Shown here: positions 9,701 to 21,713 of the stretch, one piece after another
How positions within the stretch are numbered: position 1 is the stretch's first letter
Layout: every line of letters starts with the position of its first letter
Origin: Tilletiaria anomala UBC 951
Lineage: Eukaryota > Basidiomycota > Exobasidiomycetes > Georgefischeriales > Tilletiariaceae
DNA: 64,000 nucleotides
Assembly (NCBI RefSeq): GCF_000711695.1
Contig: NW_013546962.1
Location: 1-64,000, forward strand
Direction of reading: 5' to 3'
Position numbers and translations under genes: made by a program
Notes under the pieces: model-generated
Databases searched by the model: none
What the model saw: the letters and a program-made list of their open reading frames with translations, nothing else
What the model was told of the DNA's origin: nothing

Positions 9701-12700
9701 ACACACAATCTTTCTTTGGCATGTCTGTAGCCTATGCCATCAGGTAGCGAATCGCATGCTGCGTCTCTGGCAGAGGGCAATGAGACGCTGGCAGCGCTTC
9801 GGCCAGACCAAGGCGAGAACCAGGACCAGGATAGCAGCTCGGTCCCTGCCTCGCCCGCCGTCGAAAGCCAACACTCTGTCAGAAAAGCCAAGAAGCCAAA
9901 AGAACATGCGCAAGGGCGAGCGCTGCAAGAGGGCACGAATGCTAGTGCAAAGAAGCGTGCCGAGCTCGTCCTCGCCGCAGTGCGCGAAAATGGCGGCATA
10001 ATGGACTCCTCCGCGCTTCCTGCGGCCTTTGCAGCTGTTGCTCAGAAAGACAACGACCCAAGCGCAGCAGGCTTGTCCGTCGTCGATTCCAAAACGCGTA
10101 CCCGATGCCTCCAGCGCCTGGAAGCAGAAGGCCGTATCAAAATCACTAAGACTTTCTGGGCAAGGAGCACATTCTCTCTCAATCGTTTCTGGACAGTCGT
10201 GTGGATCCCAGATATGATCACGGATCAGCAGCGAGACGAATTTCTGCTACGTGGGACCACAAATTCGCAGCCGACGCAACGCTATGAGGTGCCGGATTTG
10301 GGTGACATCGTGGTCCAGCGTAAACGCGACCAGTTGAAGAATCAAGATGAGCTGTCCACCGATGTGGATGATGCGACCTCGACGACAACGACTGATTCTG
10401 CACAGACTTTGCTCGCAAAGTACACGAAGAGGATGCTGAACGGCCAAGTCGACCTGTCGGGCTCATGCGGTTTAATTCCAGGCAAGCTTGCTCGCTGTCG
10501 CTTTTGGCACAAATACCTCTACGCTTTGGTTGGCGAGAAGATCGTTGATGTGGAGACCATATGGCAGACCATGCCCCTTGGTCAGCTTTTCAAAGTGGTA
10601 TCCACCCAGGAAATTGCTGATCCGATTGCCGTCAAGCATCACGTTGAGGATGAGAAGCATCGCAAGGTAAAGATCAATCAGCTGCCCGATGACATCAAGG
10701 CCTTGGTGTGGAAGCCAAGGCTTCTGCGCTTACAACTTGTCTCGCTGATGAGGGTGCTGTGGTCTCTCGGCCTAGCGATCCCCACTGATGAAGCAAGTAA
10801 TGCGGCGGAAGCAGACACGAAATGCTTCTCCCGGTATTGGAAACTCGCAACGCACGACATTCCAGTTTTCAATTGGAGAAACAAACCCGATAACGACCCC
10901 TTGCCCTCTCAAGTCGGGGTCACGAGCATCGCCCAGGCAGGCGATCTGGACAGGCACTGGCAAGATTTTGAAAACAGAGCGCGAAACCCTTTCGCAAACA
11001 CTACGCCTGTCGCTGTCGTCCCGCGAAAAGATACGGCGGCATTCCAGTTCTTCCCGCGGTGTTGCACCTCATCTCTCACATGGCGACAAGGATTCTTGCT
11101 CAACAGCGCAAACATCAACATGATTGAAAAGTACATGATCATTGCAGATGACAAGTTCTGGGAACGCGGCAACGAGTTGCAGGAGCTCGCAGATGCACTA
11201 GGAGCTCCAACATGGGCCCTCAAACAATTCTTCGAAAAGAGGATCAAGGAGCCAAACTTTACTCAACGGACGAGAAACGTCTTTCAAGATCTGGCAGCAG
11301 AGGACCGCAAGATTGTTCGCGCAAGAATTGGTTTAAAGGCCTCCACAGTCAAGAGGCAACGCCGCGAGTGGTTCAACAACCGCTTGGAGGAAGCGCTAGA
11401 TCAATTCCCAGCTGCTCGCGAAGAGCGAGATTTCTTGGAGAAGCACTTGAGCGCCCACAGAGCAAAGTGGATCGCAGGTGCTCTTGATGTGACCATCGGA
11501 GACATGCGAATCATGATCAAAACGAGTGTCAGAAAAGCTGCGGACAGTGTACACCGCCGCAAAGGCAAACTCGCTTCGAAAACCCCGAGGACCAAAGGCC
11601 CTCTTGATGGTGAGCCAGTTATCTGGGTGATGGCCATGGATCCTATTGAATCTGATCGTTTCCTCAATGGCTGAAATGCTCAAGGCCCCGCAAAGCGAGC
11701 ATGCCGCACCGCTGCCCCAGGTGATTTCCAATGGACGCCTCAAATCGACGAGGTCCTGCGGGACTGTGCCGCGATTTTACGCGCACGGCACGTGGCCCGC
11801 GGCCATCGCAGAGTCAATTGGAGTGCGATCGCGCAAGTCTTTTCTCACTTCCGAAATCCATCGATGGAATGCAAGAGGCGTCTTGAACACCTTCAAGAGG
11901 TACATGTGGGCGAGGTTGAGTATCTCGCTGCGTTGCAAGCGGAGTGGATGCGTGTCTGGAAGAAACATGCTGGAACGCCAGCCCTTCCGGACGATGACCC
12001 TCGTGATGTGGTCAACTTCGATCTTAGAGCACACGTGCTGTTCTTGCGGAAAAATGTTGACAAGGACGCAGTGTGAGTGCGACGGCTTACCAGAAATGCA
12101 ACAAAGCTGACCAACGACCCAACCTCCTTTGCAAAGACTAAGCGTTGCAGAAGGTGAAGATATCGATGACCTTCCATTGGACACTATCGACCTTTCAACC
12201 CAGTGGCTGCCAAATGCCAACGAACGCAGGCAAGGTCTACTGGAGAATTTCTTTGCATTGGACACCAAAGCAACTCAGGACACGCGGGAAACCGATCCTC
12301 TGTTGCTACCCTTCACGAAGGATATAACTACCGCGATGTCACCCGAAATTGGGGCGTTGCTTCCTCGGGCGGCGGTCAAGGTGAGGGCTACGCTCGCCAA
12401 CTGCATTGGCACATGACTGATTGTCGTTTACTTCTTGCATGGGAAAGATGGTCTTTATTTCGGATTCGGACCGCGCGAAAGGCCTCGAGGCCGTTGGGAG
12501 GCAATTCGGGACAACAGCAGTAAATGATGCTATTCAAGCGCTGCATCAGTCTGCGTTTCTGCGAATGGAGAATATAGCGGAATGCACTGCAACGGTATCA
12601 ATGGCAGATCAAAGCTTACGCACTTCGCGAGAGTGAGTGCCGTATTCGACAGCGTACGACACTAAGGCTGAGCTATAACCCATTTTGGTGGTTCCAGGCT

Positions 12701-13840
12701 GTCTGATTTTCGGAATCCGTTCTCCCTCGACCAATGGCGAGCTGCACACGAATTCCTTAGTGGGTTGCCTCCTCTATCCAAGGTGCCTCTCGACTTGGCA
12801 GATGGAAGCGCGACTGCACTGGTGTCGCGTTTCGCCGCTGGATCGGTGAGCCTAAGCATTTTGTAATGTGGCAGTGCTAAACTATGCTGACTTCGGCTCC
12901 TCCAGCTTGATTTTACTGTCGAGCGGGCCGGCTCTGCGGACCTAGCAAATGGTGCATTCAATGCAAAGCTGCTGGGTAAGTCACAGCCTCACCCTCGGCC
13001 CTTGACATTCTAACAATTAACATGCTTTTTCGCAGACGACGAAGACGTCGAGGTTCCTGTGCACGTTGTCGGCTCTCCTTCGGCCATGGTGGATTTTCCG
13101 CCGGATGCAATTCCTGCCCCGAATACAGTACACACATTGCAAAAGGCGGATCCACGCCTTTTGCCTGCCCACCTCCTGCCCTTCCAATCTAAAGTGCAAG
13201 AGGTGCACGATCAACTCCTCAAGGCGGGTGCAAAAGGGATAGTGGGTGCAAATCTGGAGGTGAGTGTAACAAAGACTTTGCTCTCCTGCGCATTTCTTCA
13301 CACGTCCTTTTTGATCTCGAAGGGCGACACCGCTTCGATCATCGGAGCGTTCGACGCCAACTGCCGACCATTCGCATTCTGGACTGGGTATGATCGACAT
13401 CGTCTCGTCTTATATGACTACTTGGACGCATGGACTGTGAGGGACTTCAAAGGAGACTCTCACATCGTCCCAAACCGCTGGACGGATCTTGACCAGGCTC
13501 TTTCTCAAGACCGGTGGAAAGAAACGCTTCACACCCTTTTGAGCTTGATATTGCTCCGACCTGGCTTGTCACTGGTACGTGCATTCCCATATTTTTGTGC
13601 GCAGCTGGCCACGTAGCTGACAGTAAATCTCCCATTCGGTAGGCGACGCTGCGACAACTTCTCGTGCCTGCAGTCGATCGAGTCGAAATTTGCACCGTAA
13701 TCTCCGTAGCTATCGGCTCGGAGCTTCTTTACCTTTACACAGCTGACGGGCGTCATTTGAACGCTGCAACATGGCATCTGGCAGAGGATCCTGACTTGCT
13801 CATCCATCCGGGGAGACTCCTGCCACACGCGCAGGTCTAA
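6779..13840 (+). CDS. TFC3: TFIIIC largest subunit, B-block-binding (Tfc3-like)
   Basis: TFIIIC binds the internal B box of tRNA genes and recruits RNA polymerase III through TFIIIB; this subunit contacts the B box. I joined 11 exons: 6779-6836, 6967-9659, 9731-11657, 11721-12072, 12137-12380, 12448-12632, 12698-12845, 12906-12975, 13036-13259, 13323-13574 and 13643-13840. All phases agree and give 2116 residues, rather larger than yeast Tfc3. The N-terminus (MLAELVELCIREIGFAG, then a winged-helix-like FVWTLLREDPDVRV) and the C-terminus (FAFWTGYD, the RLLPHAQV end) fit the family. Winged-helix-like segments recur near residues 200-330 and 450-650. Two AT-hook cores, KRGRPRK and KKRGRPRK, lie near residues 710 and 805 in a basic linker. 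A Trp-rich SANT-like segment (FQWTPQIDEVLRD) follows near 1560. The donor at 11658 (GTTTCC) is weak and is the least certain junction. Confidence 0.85.
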
Positions 13841-13948
13841 TATCCTTCGAAATGAATACAAATGTGCAGCGACCAAGCGAGAAGCTTGGCACGCGATGCC
13901 CGGGTATCAATGGAGAGCGCTATCCGCATACTACAAGCAGTGAGCCTT

Positions 13949-16900
13949 TCACTTGGGAGGTGGCACCGGAGAGTGGGGACCGTTGCCCGCGCCGCGTGAC
14001 CTGGGTTGGTCGGATTCTCGACGAAGGTCCTTGTGACTTTGGACGCCGGTTAAAGCAGATAGCTGCGCCTTCAGCCGCAGTTGCGAAGCCAAAAATTCTT
14101 GAGTACCGGGTCTCATTCTGGACATGACGAATGAGGCCAGGAAGGTCAGCACTGCGTTGATCATGTCGCTACACATGCGTGGCTTTGCGGCTACTCACCG
14201 CAACAGCTTCATGACAAGGATCTCATTGTTGGGGGCTTCCTCTTCTTTTTTCTTGTCCTGTTTCCTCTGCTTGATAGTCCCGAGGCTACGCTGATTATAC
14301 ACAGACTTGCTTTTAGCGAGTTGTCCACCGGCTTGCTTGCGCAAGGACTGTTGCATCGAACGGGCGCATTCTTCCATCAAAGCATCTGTGGAGGAGTCGT
14401 GCCATAACAGGTACTGTAGAATCTCCCTGTACTTGCTGTTCTGTAGAGTTTCCAGAGGAACCCCGCCTGCCGTGCCGGTCTCCTCGTCGTAAGCATTGAA
14501 ATAACTGCAGTGAGAAGCGAGGTACACATCAGCAACGTTTCATTCGGGCTGGGATCCCAAGGCTGTGCACGGACTTGCGCAAAAACGAGAGCCACTTGAA
14601 GACAATGTCAACTTCCTTTTCAGACAACTGCTGCATGTCCGTCGGAGCGTCGGAGAGCGGCGGCAAGAGGATGCCTTCGATGATGTTGAGCACCTCCTTC
14701 CACACCTTGGTAAGCACCACCAGCGCTTGCTTCTCGCTGAGACTGCTTTTAAGTGTGCCCAAACATTCATCAAAGTAGTCTAACAATGGCGTGATTGCCG
14801 CTTCAATCTCGGTATCCGTCAACTGCTGTGCCTTACTTCGATTACGAGTGGCTTCAGATTCAACCGGAGGAATCACAGATGCACTGGCGTGGGTGCTGGC
14901 GAGCGCAGTCGCGTAAAGTGCTTTCATGTTCACGAGCGCCTTGTCCAAATTGATTCCGCTTGTTTTGACAAGACTGCGCAGTATTTGTCGGGATAGGCAA
15001 TGCCGGATGAAGATTGACATCTGTTTGCAACGTGAATGTTAGTGGAACTGGGTCTATCCTGTGACGTGGCACCACTCACTTTGTCGACAATGATGCGGAC
15101 CATATCGCCCTCTGCACGTTTCAAAGACCTGAATGCCCGGCCGAAGTGGAAAAGAATGTCGTCCCGCTCGCCCTCCATACTGACTCGAAGTAACAGCTTG
15201 CCCTGGGTATCTAGGTCAAGCCAAAGCTCGTGTGAGTGCAAATCGCCGAAATAGCGCGGATCCAGTCGCAGATACGCTCGGCCACACAGTGCGTGGTCGC
15301 CCACGAGCTTGCGGTCCCAAACGGTAGCTGCCAGCCACATGGATTGCTCGACAGGAATGTCAAAAACCTCGTCCCATCTCGGATCAGGGGTCTCGTAAAT
15401 GGTGCGAGTTTTGGCGATACGATTCCCACGCTCATCGCTGAGAGTGACAAAGGAGTCTATTCGGCTGGATCCACTTGTGTTGATTGGCTGCAAGCCTTCG
15501 CCAAGCACGATCTTCACAGTGAAGATGTAGCGCCGCCTCTGATGCAATACGGCTTTTTGGACTTCCGGATCGGATGCATGTTGTTCGATGATCCGAGCAT
15601 GTTTGTCGGCATCGACGCGCTCGTAGAGCTTGTCTAGCAAAATGCGCGCCGCTTCTATGTTGTTGAGCTTGACACAGGACTACATGAAAAGATTCAAGAA
15701 TGGCATCAGACTTTAGCTTTCGGCGCGGCGAAGGCAACAATTTGTAAGCTCACCTCGGGCTGGAAGTGAAATGGCTCGACCTTCTTCTCCCCTTGCAACG
15801 TCTGCTTGGCTTTGACCATCCACGCAGACTGCTTCTGCTGCGCATCTTGGCCCTCGGCGCTTCGCGGAAACATTTCCTCCATGAAGAGCTCCTCGACAGA
15901 GTTGCAGTACTGCTCGATGGCATGGCTAAAAGTCCTGGAGAGGGAAGTGAGGAACTGCGCCTGTTTGAGAGGATTGGGCCACTTGAGCGAGTGGATGAAT
16001 TCGAGTGGCTGTTGCAGCGCGCCGAAAAGATCATCGATCGATGAGCTATGATAGGCCTCTGCGCTGTCGATTGGCAGGAAGCGATCGGAGCGGACAGCTG
16101 TGTGGACCCATTCTGACGTTTTCTTGTTCGTCGTCATCAGCCAGTGTTGCACATGCGGCTCGAACCAGTTGGCGACATCGAAGGATGGTTCAACATGCGG
16201 GCAGAACGCCTTGAACATTCGCCAAAGTGTCATAGTGCGGTGGTAGAGCATGAAGATGTCATCGAAAGCAAGGGCATCATGCTCCCGCAGTGCATGCTCC
16301 AGGATCTGCCGTTTCATGGAATCGAGGTCGTCAAAAAACAATGGCACTTGCTTTTCCAGAACAAGCGAGACTGGATCGATGGAGCTGGACATTAACACAT
16401 TCCGTCAGCCGTCTCACATGGAAACACTTTTGACAACACAACACAAGCACTCACTTCAGAAGCGGACACGGGTATGCACGATCGAGATGCTTCGCGGCCT
16501 TTTCGAGCCAATCTACAAGCTGCACCAGGGGCACGACCTCGTTCGCCAAGATCTGCGAAAAGAGGTCAGTCGTCTTGGCGGTGTACTCGTGGATGGCATG
16601 GATACGAATGCTGTCCTTCATGTCTTCTATGTGCTCCTCAAGATCGACAGTCTCCCTCTCGAAGGATTTTTCAATCCGCACAAACCCGGTGCGATGTACC
16701 TCTTGCACGATCGAAGCGAAGCTCGCCACTTCTTCCGGATCCGCTGTTCGTACGTCTTGGAATGCTTCGCACAAGCCCTGCATTACGCCGTCAAAGACTT
16801 GTGTATAAGTTCTCACAAGAAGCTGCCGCTGTTGTTACCATGTAGCATTCAGGACATTGTGTCAGTAGTGAAGGACAGCATCGTAAAGGTTCAAGTGGCA

Positions 16901-18609
16901 CTCACGTCTGCAACCATCCAATTGTCCATTGGTGCTTCTTGCAACGCCTTGTCCACCGAAGCCAGCGCGACCGAGACGCAGTCTAATGGAGCCTCCCCTC
17001 CCTGGAACTTTATGCGAATGTAGTCAAGGTTGGCCAGCGCTCTGAAGGACGTGGAGATTCTCCACCAATATGCGCACTCCTTCAGCAGATCTACGTGCCC
17101 AGGCGAGAGAATGCTGAGCGACACTTCCTCCGCGTCTTCCTGATTCCGGATCTCCTCGAGGTCAAAATCGAGGCAGAGCTCGAGAGCGCGCTGGTATACG
17201 CGTCTTGGATCCGGTGGTATGTATGTGAAACCCTCTTCGCCATCGGCGCTCAGCGCGTCTTCCGCAGTTCCATACGAAATGACAGGCGAGGCTCGGCCTA
17301 CGCTTCCTGCATCAGCGCCATTTGAAAGACCAGTCGCGGAAACGCGTCGCACAGACCCTGTCCCACTGTTCCCGTCTGGTACACTGCCAGCACCCGAAGA
17401 TGTGGTGGTCTTGAGAAGCTCAGGGTTATTCTGACACAGTCGCATGATCATCTGCGAAAGTGTGGAGAGCTCTTGTGATTTCCATCCCTGCCACGCCTCT
17501 TCAGAACGAAAGTCCTCGCGCCACCCCGGCCAGGCTCCGCCTAGGTTGATGTTGGCTGTACATCGTTTGAGATCAGCGACCGCCGCCTTGTCGGTGCATG
17601 TCTTGCGCAAACTCTGCACATCCAAGCGCAGCTGGGACGCTTGCACGTGGAATAACCGCCCAACAGCCTGGATGAGCGCGGAGTCGGCTATTGGATCCAT
17701 GGACAGTGTGCTCGCTGCACTATCCCGACGCCCTTGTTCTGAGGTGCTTGCGCTGCTGGGCCCGATGGATGATCCTGTCGGTGTTTGCAGGGTGCTCGAG
17801 CTTCGCATGGGGACAGGCGTTGGGGTCAGACCATTGTTGATAGACGTGAGCGAAATGGGCTTGGGGGTGAGCTTTGCAGAGTACGCTTCAAGCCGCTCTG
17901 TCAGCTCTCTCGGCACGCCGTGGACCGTCTTGAGCGCCTCCCTGATAATTTTGACAAACTGGCCGACCTGCACTTCCAGCTCTTCCTTCCACTCATCTCC
18001 GGTCGCTCGTTTGCGCAAAGACGCCTGAGCTGCAGTGGCAAAGTGGAGAACCAGGTCTTCCACCTTGCGATTGTCCCTCATTTGTTTCTGAAAAGAAGCC
18101 CCCTGGTACTGTCCGTAAAATATACCGATGGTCGAGCGGAGGCTTTGGTCTCGATAGACAGGATCCTTTCCCATCGCAATCTTTTCCAGCCGTTCGTTCA
18201 AGCGCTTGATGAGTTTCTCCGGAAAACGCACCTCCTTTGAAGAGCCGACCAACATTTCAGCTATTGCCCCGAAGCCCCACTCCCTGCTGCTGGTCGAGCT
18301 TGTTGCCGAAGAGGAACCAGTGACGCTTTTGCTCGGTAGCGCGGAAATGACTGTCGAGCCAGCTGTAGCCGTCGAAGTGCTCGATGCATGACTGTCTGCT
18401 CGAACTTGGTTTGACTCTGGAGGGCGGGGCTTTGCGATATGTTGTAAGAGAGCCGTTTGCAGAAGAAACTGTCGAGAACGACAATGGCTTGATCAAATTC
18501 GTGCGCTAAAACGACTGGACAGCCTCAGTCCAGCACTTACCGCATAGACGTCTCCGTCAGTGAGCACGTCTGTGGAGCTTCTGGTACTCCTAGCGCTTCG
18601 TGTCGTCAT
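13949..18609 (-). CDS. ync13: Munc13-homology/C2 domain protein (Ync13-like)
   Basis: This is a fungal relative of UNC-13/Munc13, like fission yeast Ync13, which acts on vesicle traffic at sites of cell wall growth and division. Exon 1 (18609-18541) encodes MTTRSARSTRSSTDVLTDGD and joins in phase to 18478 (FLLQTALLQHIAKPR). Further exons begin near 16827, 16384, 15679 and 15020, and two more short exons end at TGA 13949. The protein is about 1390 residues. An N-terminal helical part (AEMLVGSSKEVRFPEKLIKR) is followed by MHD1 around 16.8-15.8 kb. A C2 domain comes next (TVKIVLGEG, DPRWDEVFDIPV, WDRKLVGDHALCG), then MHD2 with PLLDYFDECLGTLKSSLSEK. The end (MRPGTQEFLASQLRLKAQ) needs the splice just after position 14197. 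The donor before YFNAYDEETG is weak. Its stop lies 108 bases from that of TFC3 on the other strand. Confidence 0.85.
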
Positions 18610-19241
18610 GGCTGCCAAAGCTACAGAAACTTCCGCGTGCAGCAGCACACGCCTTGGCCGAGTTCAGCGGTTCGCTGTCGTTGCTTATTGACTATGCCCT
18701 CGTTACCGAGACATTCCCTTGTCCATACTGAGCGGCGTGGCCAAGTGCTCACGCGAAGGTGGACTTCCTCCAATTGTACTTGCCTGTCCTGCAGGGATAA
18801 GGATCCCGACTGCAGCGACACGGACGATCGATGCAGCCGGCTTCCGTGCTTCGCTTCGGGCAGGATAGGTAGCACAGTCTGCTGATCGTTGTGCACTCCC
18901 TGTGATTAACGACCCGTGCGCCAGTGAAGCTGCCATTTGCTTTGGGGACGAGGTCGTCTTAACGGTGACGAAGTTAGCTGCCCTGTTGGCAAGGGGGGAG
19001 AAGGAGCTGAGCTCTGACCAAGTTGTGGGGAGAGCGCGCTTCCATAGTGCGTTGATTCCGCGAAAGGCAGCAAGCACACGCGTGAGTGACAAGCACAGCA
19101 GACTTCATCGCGTTCTCGTCTCTCTTTCCTCAACCATCACCTATCCGGACCATTCTCCGCTTGAAGCTTCTGAGCACCCTATTCGCCCCCCAGAAGCATC
19201 ATAGCCCTCAGGCTTGAATCTAAAAGAAAAAGTGTGGCGCT
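18610..19241. other. Divergent promoter region between Ync13-like gene and HRP1
   Basis: About 630 bases separate the two start codons. No protein-like frame stands out. A pyrimidine-rich block lies at about 19115-19160, shortly before the HRP1 start, as is common for fungal core promoters and leaders. Confidence 0.45.
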
Positions 19242-21499
19242 ATGTACAATCAGGACGACGACTTGTACGGCGACCTTTACGGAGATGGTGGCGACGCTGG
19301 CGCTACCGACACTTCCAAGTTAACACCCCAGGCATCCGCACCCAAGGAAGAGCCCGCTCCATCATCAAAGGTTGCATCGGCTACCCCGTCGACTTCGTTC
19401 ATCCCTCCCGCTGCCAGCTCTTCCAGCTCATTCATTCCGGCTGCTCCGGCAGACAGCAAGCCGGCGGCCAAGCAAGAGGCCCATTCGCATGGGCAGTACA
19501 GTGGCCAAGGCGAATCGCGCACTAGTGCGGGCCCTCCAGCACATATCTCTGCAAGCGGTGCAGGATCAAGCAGTGAAGGCACCGGTTCTGGTGCACAAGG
19601 CTCTGGATACGGCGCAGGTGGAAACGGCTCGGCGCGACCAAGTGATTCAAGAGAAGATGGGTAAGTCATAGTCCTCTCATTCTTCGCTGTATCTGGCCCT
19701 TCGGCAAGTGCATACGCCGAGCATAGCCAGTCGCGTTGTGCAAGGATTTCCAGTCATGCCGGGTACGCTATAGGTGTTCCTGGAGGTGTTGATGCTTGCA
19801 CAAAAGACTCCGACTTTGGCTCTGCGTCGGGAGGACAGAACTCTTCTTCATGTATCACCCCCATCAGACAGCTATCCTTCATGGCCCACAACCATATTTC
19901 GACATAGCCACCTCCTTCAGTAGCATTCGGTAGACAAAGAATCGCTAGACGATATAGCGACGTAGCCAAGAAAGTCCGCAGTCTTTCCAGAACATCAGAC
20001 AGTCACATCACCACAGCATGCAGCCATATTCTCCATTTCATCACTACACCCTTTCCATGATTCTATGATACATACAGATAACTGACGCGCAATCCATGCT
20101 GCCTCTCTACTCTGGCACAAATTGATCGGGTCTATTATCGCAGGAAAATGTTCGTGGGAGGCCTAAACTGGGACACCACCGATGGTACGTTGAGCAGCCT
20201 ACTTGAGCGTCGGCGGCTCGTAATGCAAGTATCCTGACGTTTTCCGAGCTCGTCGCACCCATGTTGCTTCGCATGACCTTGTTCTGTGTCTGCAGAGGGT
20301 CTCAAGAAGTACTTTTCCCAATTCGGAAAGGTCGCAGCTTGCACCATCATGCGCGACCCAACATCTGGCAAGTCACGAGGTTTTGCTTTCCTCACCTTTG
20401 AAGACCCCAAGGCAGTCAACACTGTCATGGTTCGCGAGCACTTCTTGGACGGCAAGATTGTGAGTTTTGCTGGAATTTTGATCGGCCTTGACATCCTCAA
20501 ACATGTGTGATTCGTGAAACACCCCGTAGATCGATCCAAAGCGTGCCATCCCGCGCCCAGATCAAGCAAAGACGCAGAAGTGTTTCGTTGGCGGCGTGCC
20601 TCAGACAGCAACGCAAGAGTCCTTTCGGCAATTCTTCTCAAAGTTTGGCACTGTGCTCAACTCGACGGTAATGATGGACAAGGACACTGGCCGTCCAAGA
20701 GGCTTTGGATTCGTCACGTTTGAAGACGACACCTCCGTCGACCACTGCATTCGCAATTCACCGCTTGTGTATGAGGGCTCACAGGTGCGCGACTGATAAG
20801 GGACTATGCTCTTCCCGAACCACGATGCTAATAATAGATTTTCTGATATCTTAGATCGAAGTAAAGCGCGCCACCAGCAAGAACGACCCCAACGAAAGAC
20901 AGCCAGGCGGCGCGGTGGGCGGTCGCAGCGGGGCGCGTGGCGGCTATGGCAACTATCCCACCCCCAGCTGGTCAGGCTCGACCGGCGGCAGCGCTAGCGC
21001 ATGGGGCAGCAGCGACACATCTGGAGGGGCAGCAGGCATGGGCAGCATGAATCCGATGATGATGGGCGTGATGAACCCCATGATGATGGGCATGGGCGGT
21101 ATGAGCGGTACCGCTGCAGGTGGCGCAGGCGCGGGCGGCGCGCCTGCTTTCGATCCTCAAGCGATGGCGAGGATGTACCAGACCATGGGCTGGGGCACGA
21201 ACAAGTGGAATCCGCAAATGGCATGGCAGCAAATGATGTCCGCCATGGGATCCATGTATGGCGCTGGCGGTGCCGGAATGGGTGCTGGCGGCGCATGGGC
21301 AGCCTACGGCCAACAAGGTGGTAGTGGTGGGCAAAGTGCCGATGGCGCTTGGAGTGCGCAAGGCGGAGATGGCAGGGACGGAAGATCGGGATCACCCGAA
21401 TACGGCCGTGGCGGCGGCTCTGATCGCAATAGAGAACGCTCTCCATCACGTGGTGGATCCGGCGGCGATCGCTGGGGTGGTCGTGTTGAGCGATACTAG
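19242..21499 (+). CDS. HRP1: HRP1/Nab4-type two-RRM nuclear RNA-binding protein
   Basis: Hrp1 is a shuttling hnRNP that binds UA-rich polyadenylation enhancers and joins cleavage factor IB. Five exons (19242-19660, 20144-20184, 20296-20459, 20530-20784, 20855-21499) join in phase to give 507 residues. The first 140 residues are an acidic, Ser/Ala/Gly-rich region starting MYNQDDDLYGDLYGDGGD. RRM1 begins KMFVGGLNWDTTDEGL with RNP1 SRGFAFLTF. RRM2 begins KCFVGGVPQTATQESF with RNP1 PRGFGFVTF. Linker IDPKRAIPRPDQAKTQK is typical of the family. The C-terminal 190 residues are Gly-, Met- and Asn-rich, with repeats such as MNPMMMG, and end in an RS/RGG-like tail. Musashi- or DAZAP1-like naming is also possible for this architecture. 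Intron 1 is 483 bases, much longer than the others. Confidence 0.88.
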
Positions 21500-21713
21500 T
21501 TGTTTCACAGCTTACCCTCAAGTGTAGTTGTCCAAATGTCAACTTCGCACGATTCAGAAACAAAGAGTATGGCATTGCAAAAGCGGGGCACATACAGAGG
21601 TGCTGTAAGATGCAACAGCCGGTGGGCAACCCAGTTGAGAATCAAAAGCACGATTGACTAAAGCGACAGCAGAACGGCAAGAACGGTCAAGTGGCAGGGC
21701 GTGATGGCATGAT

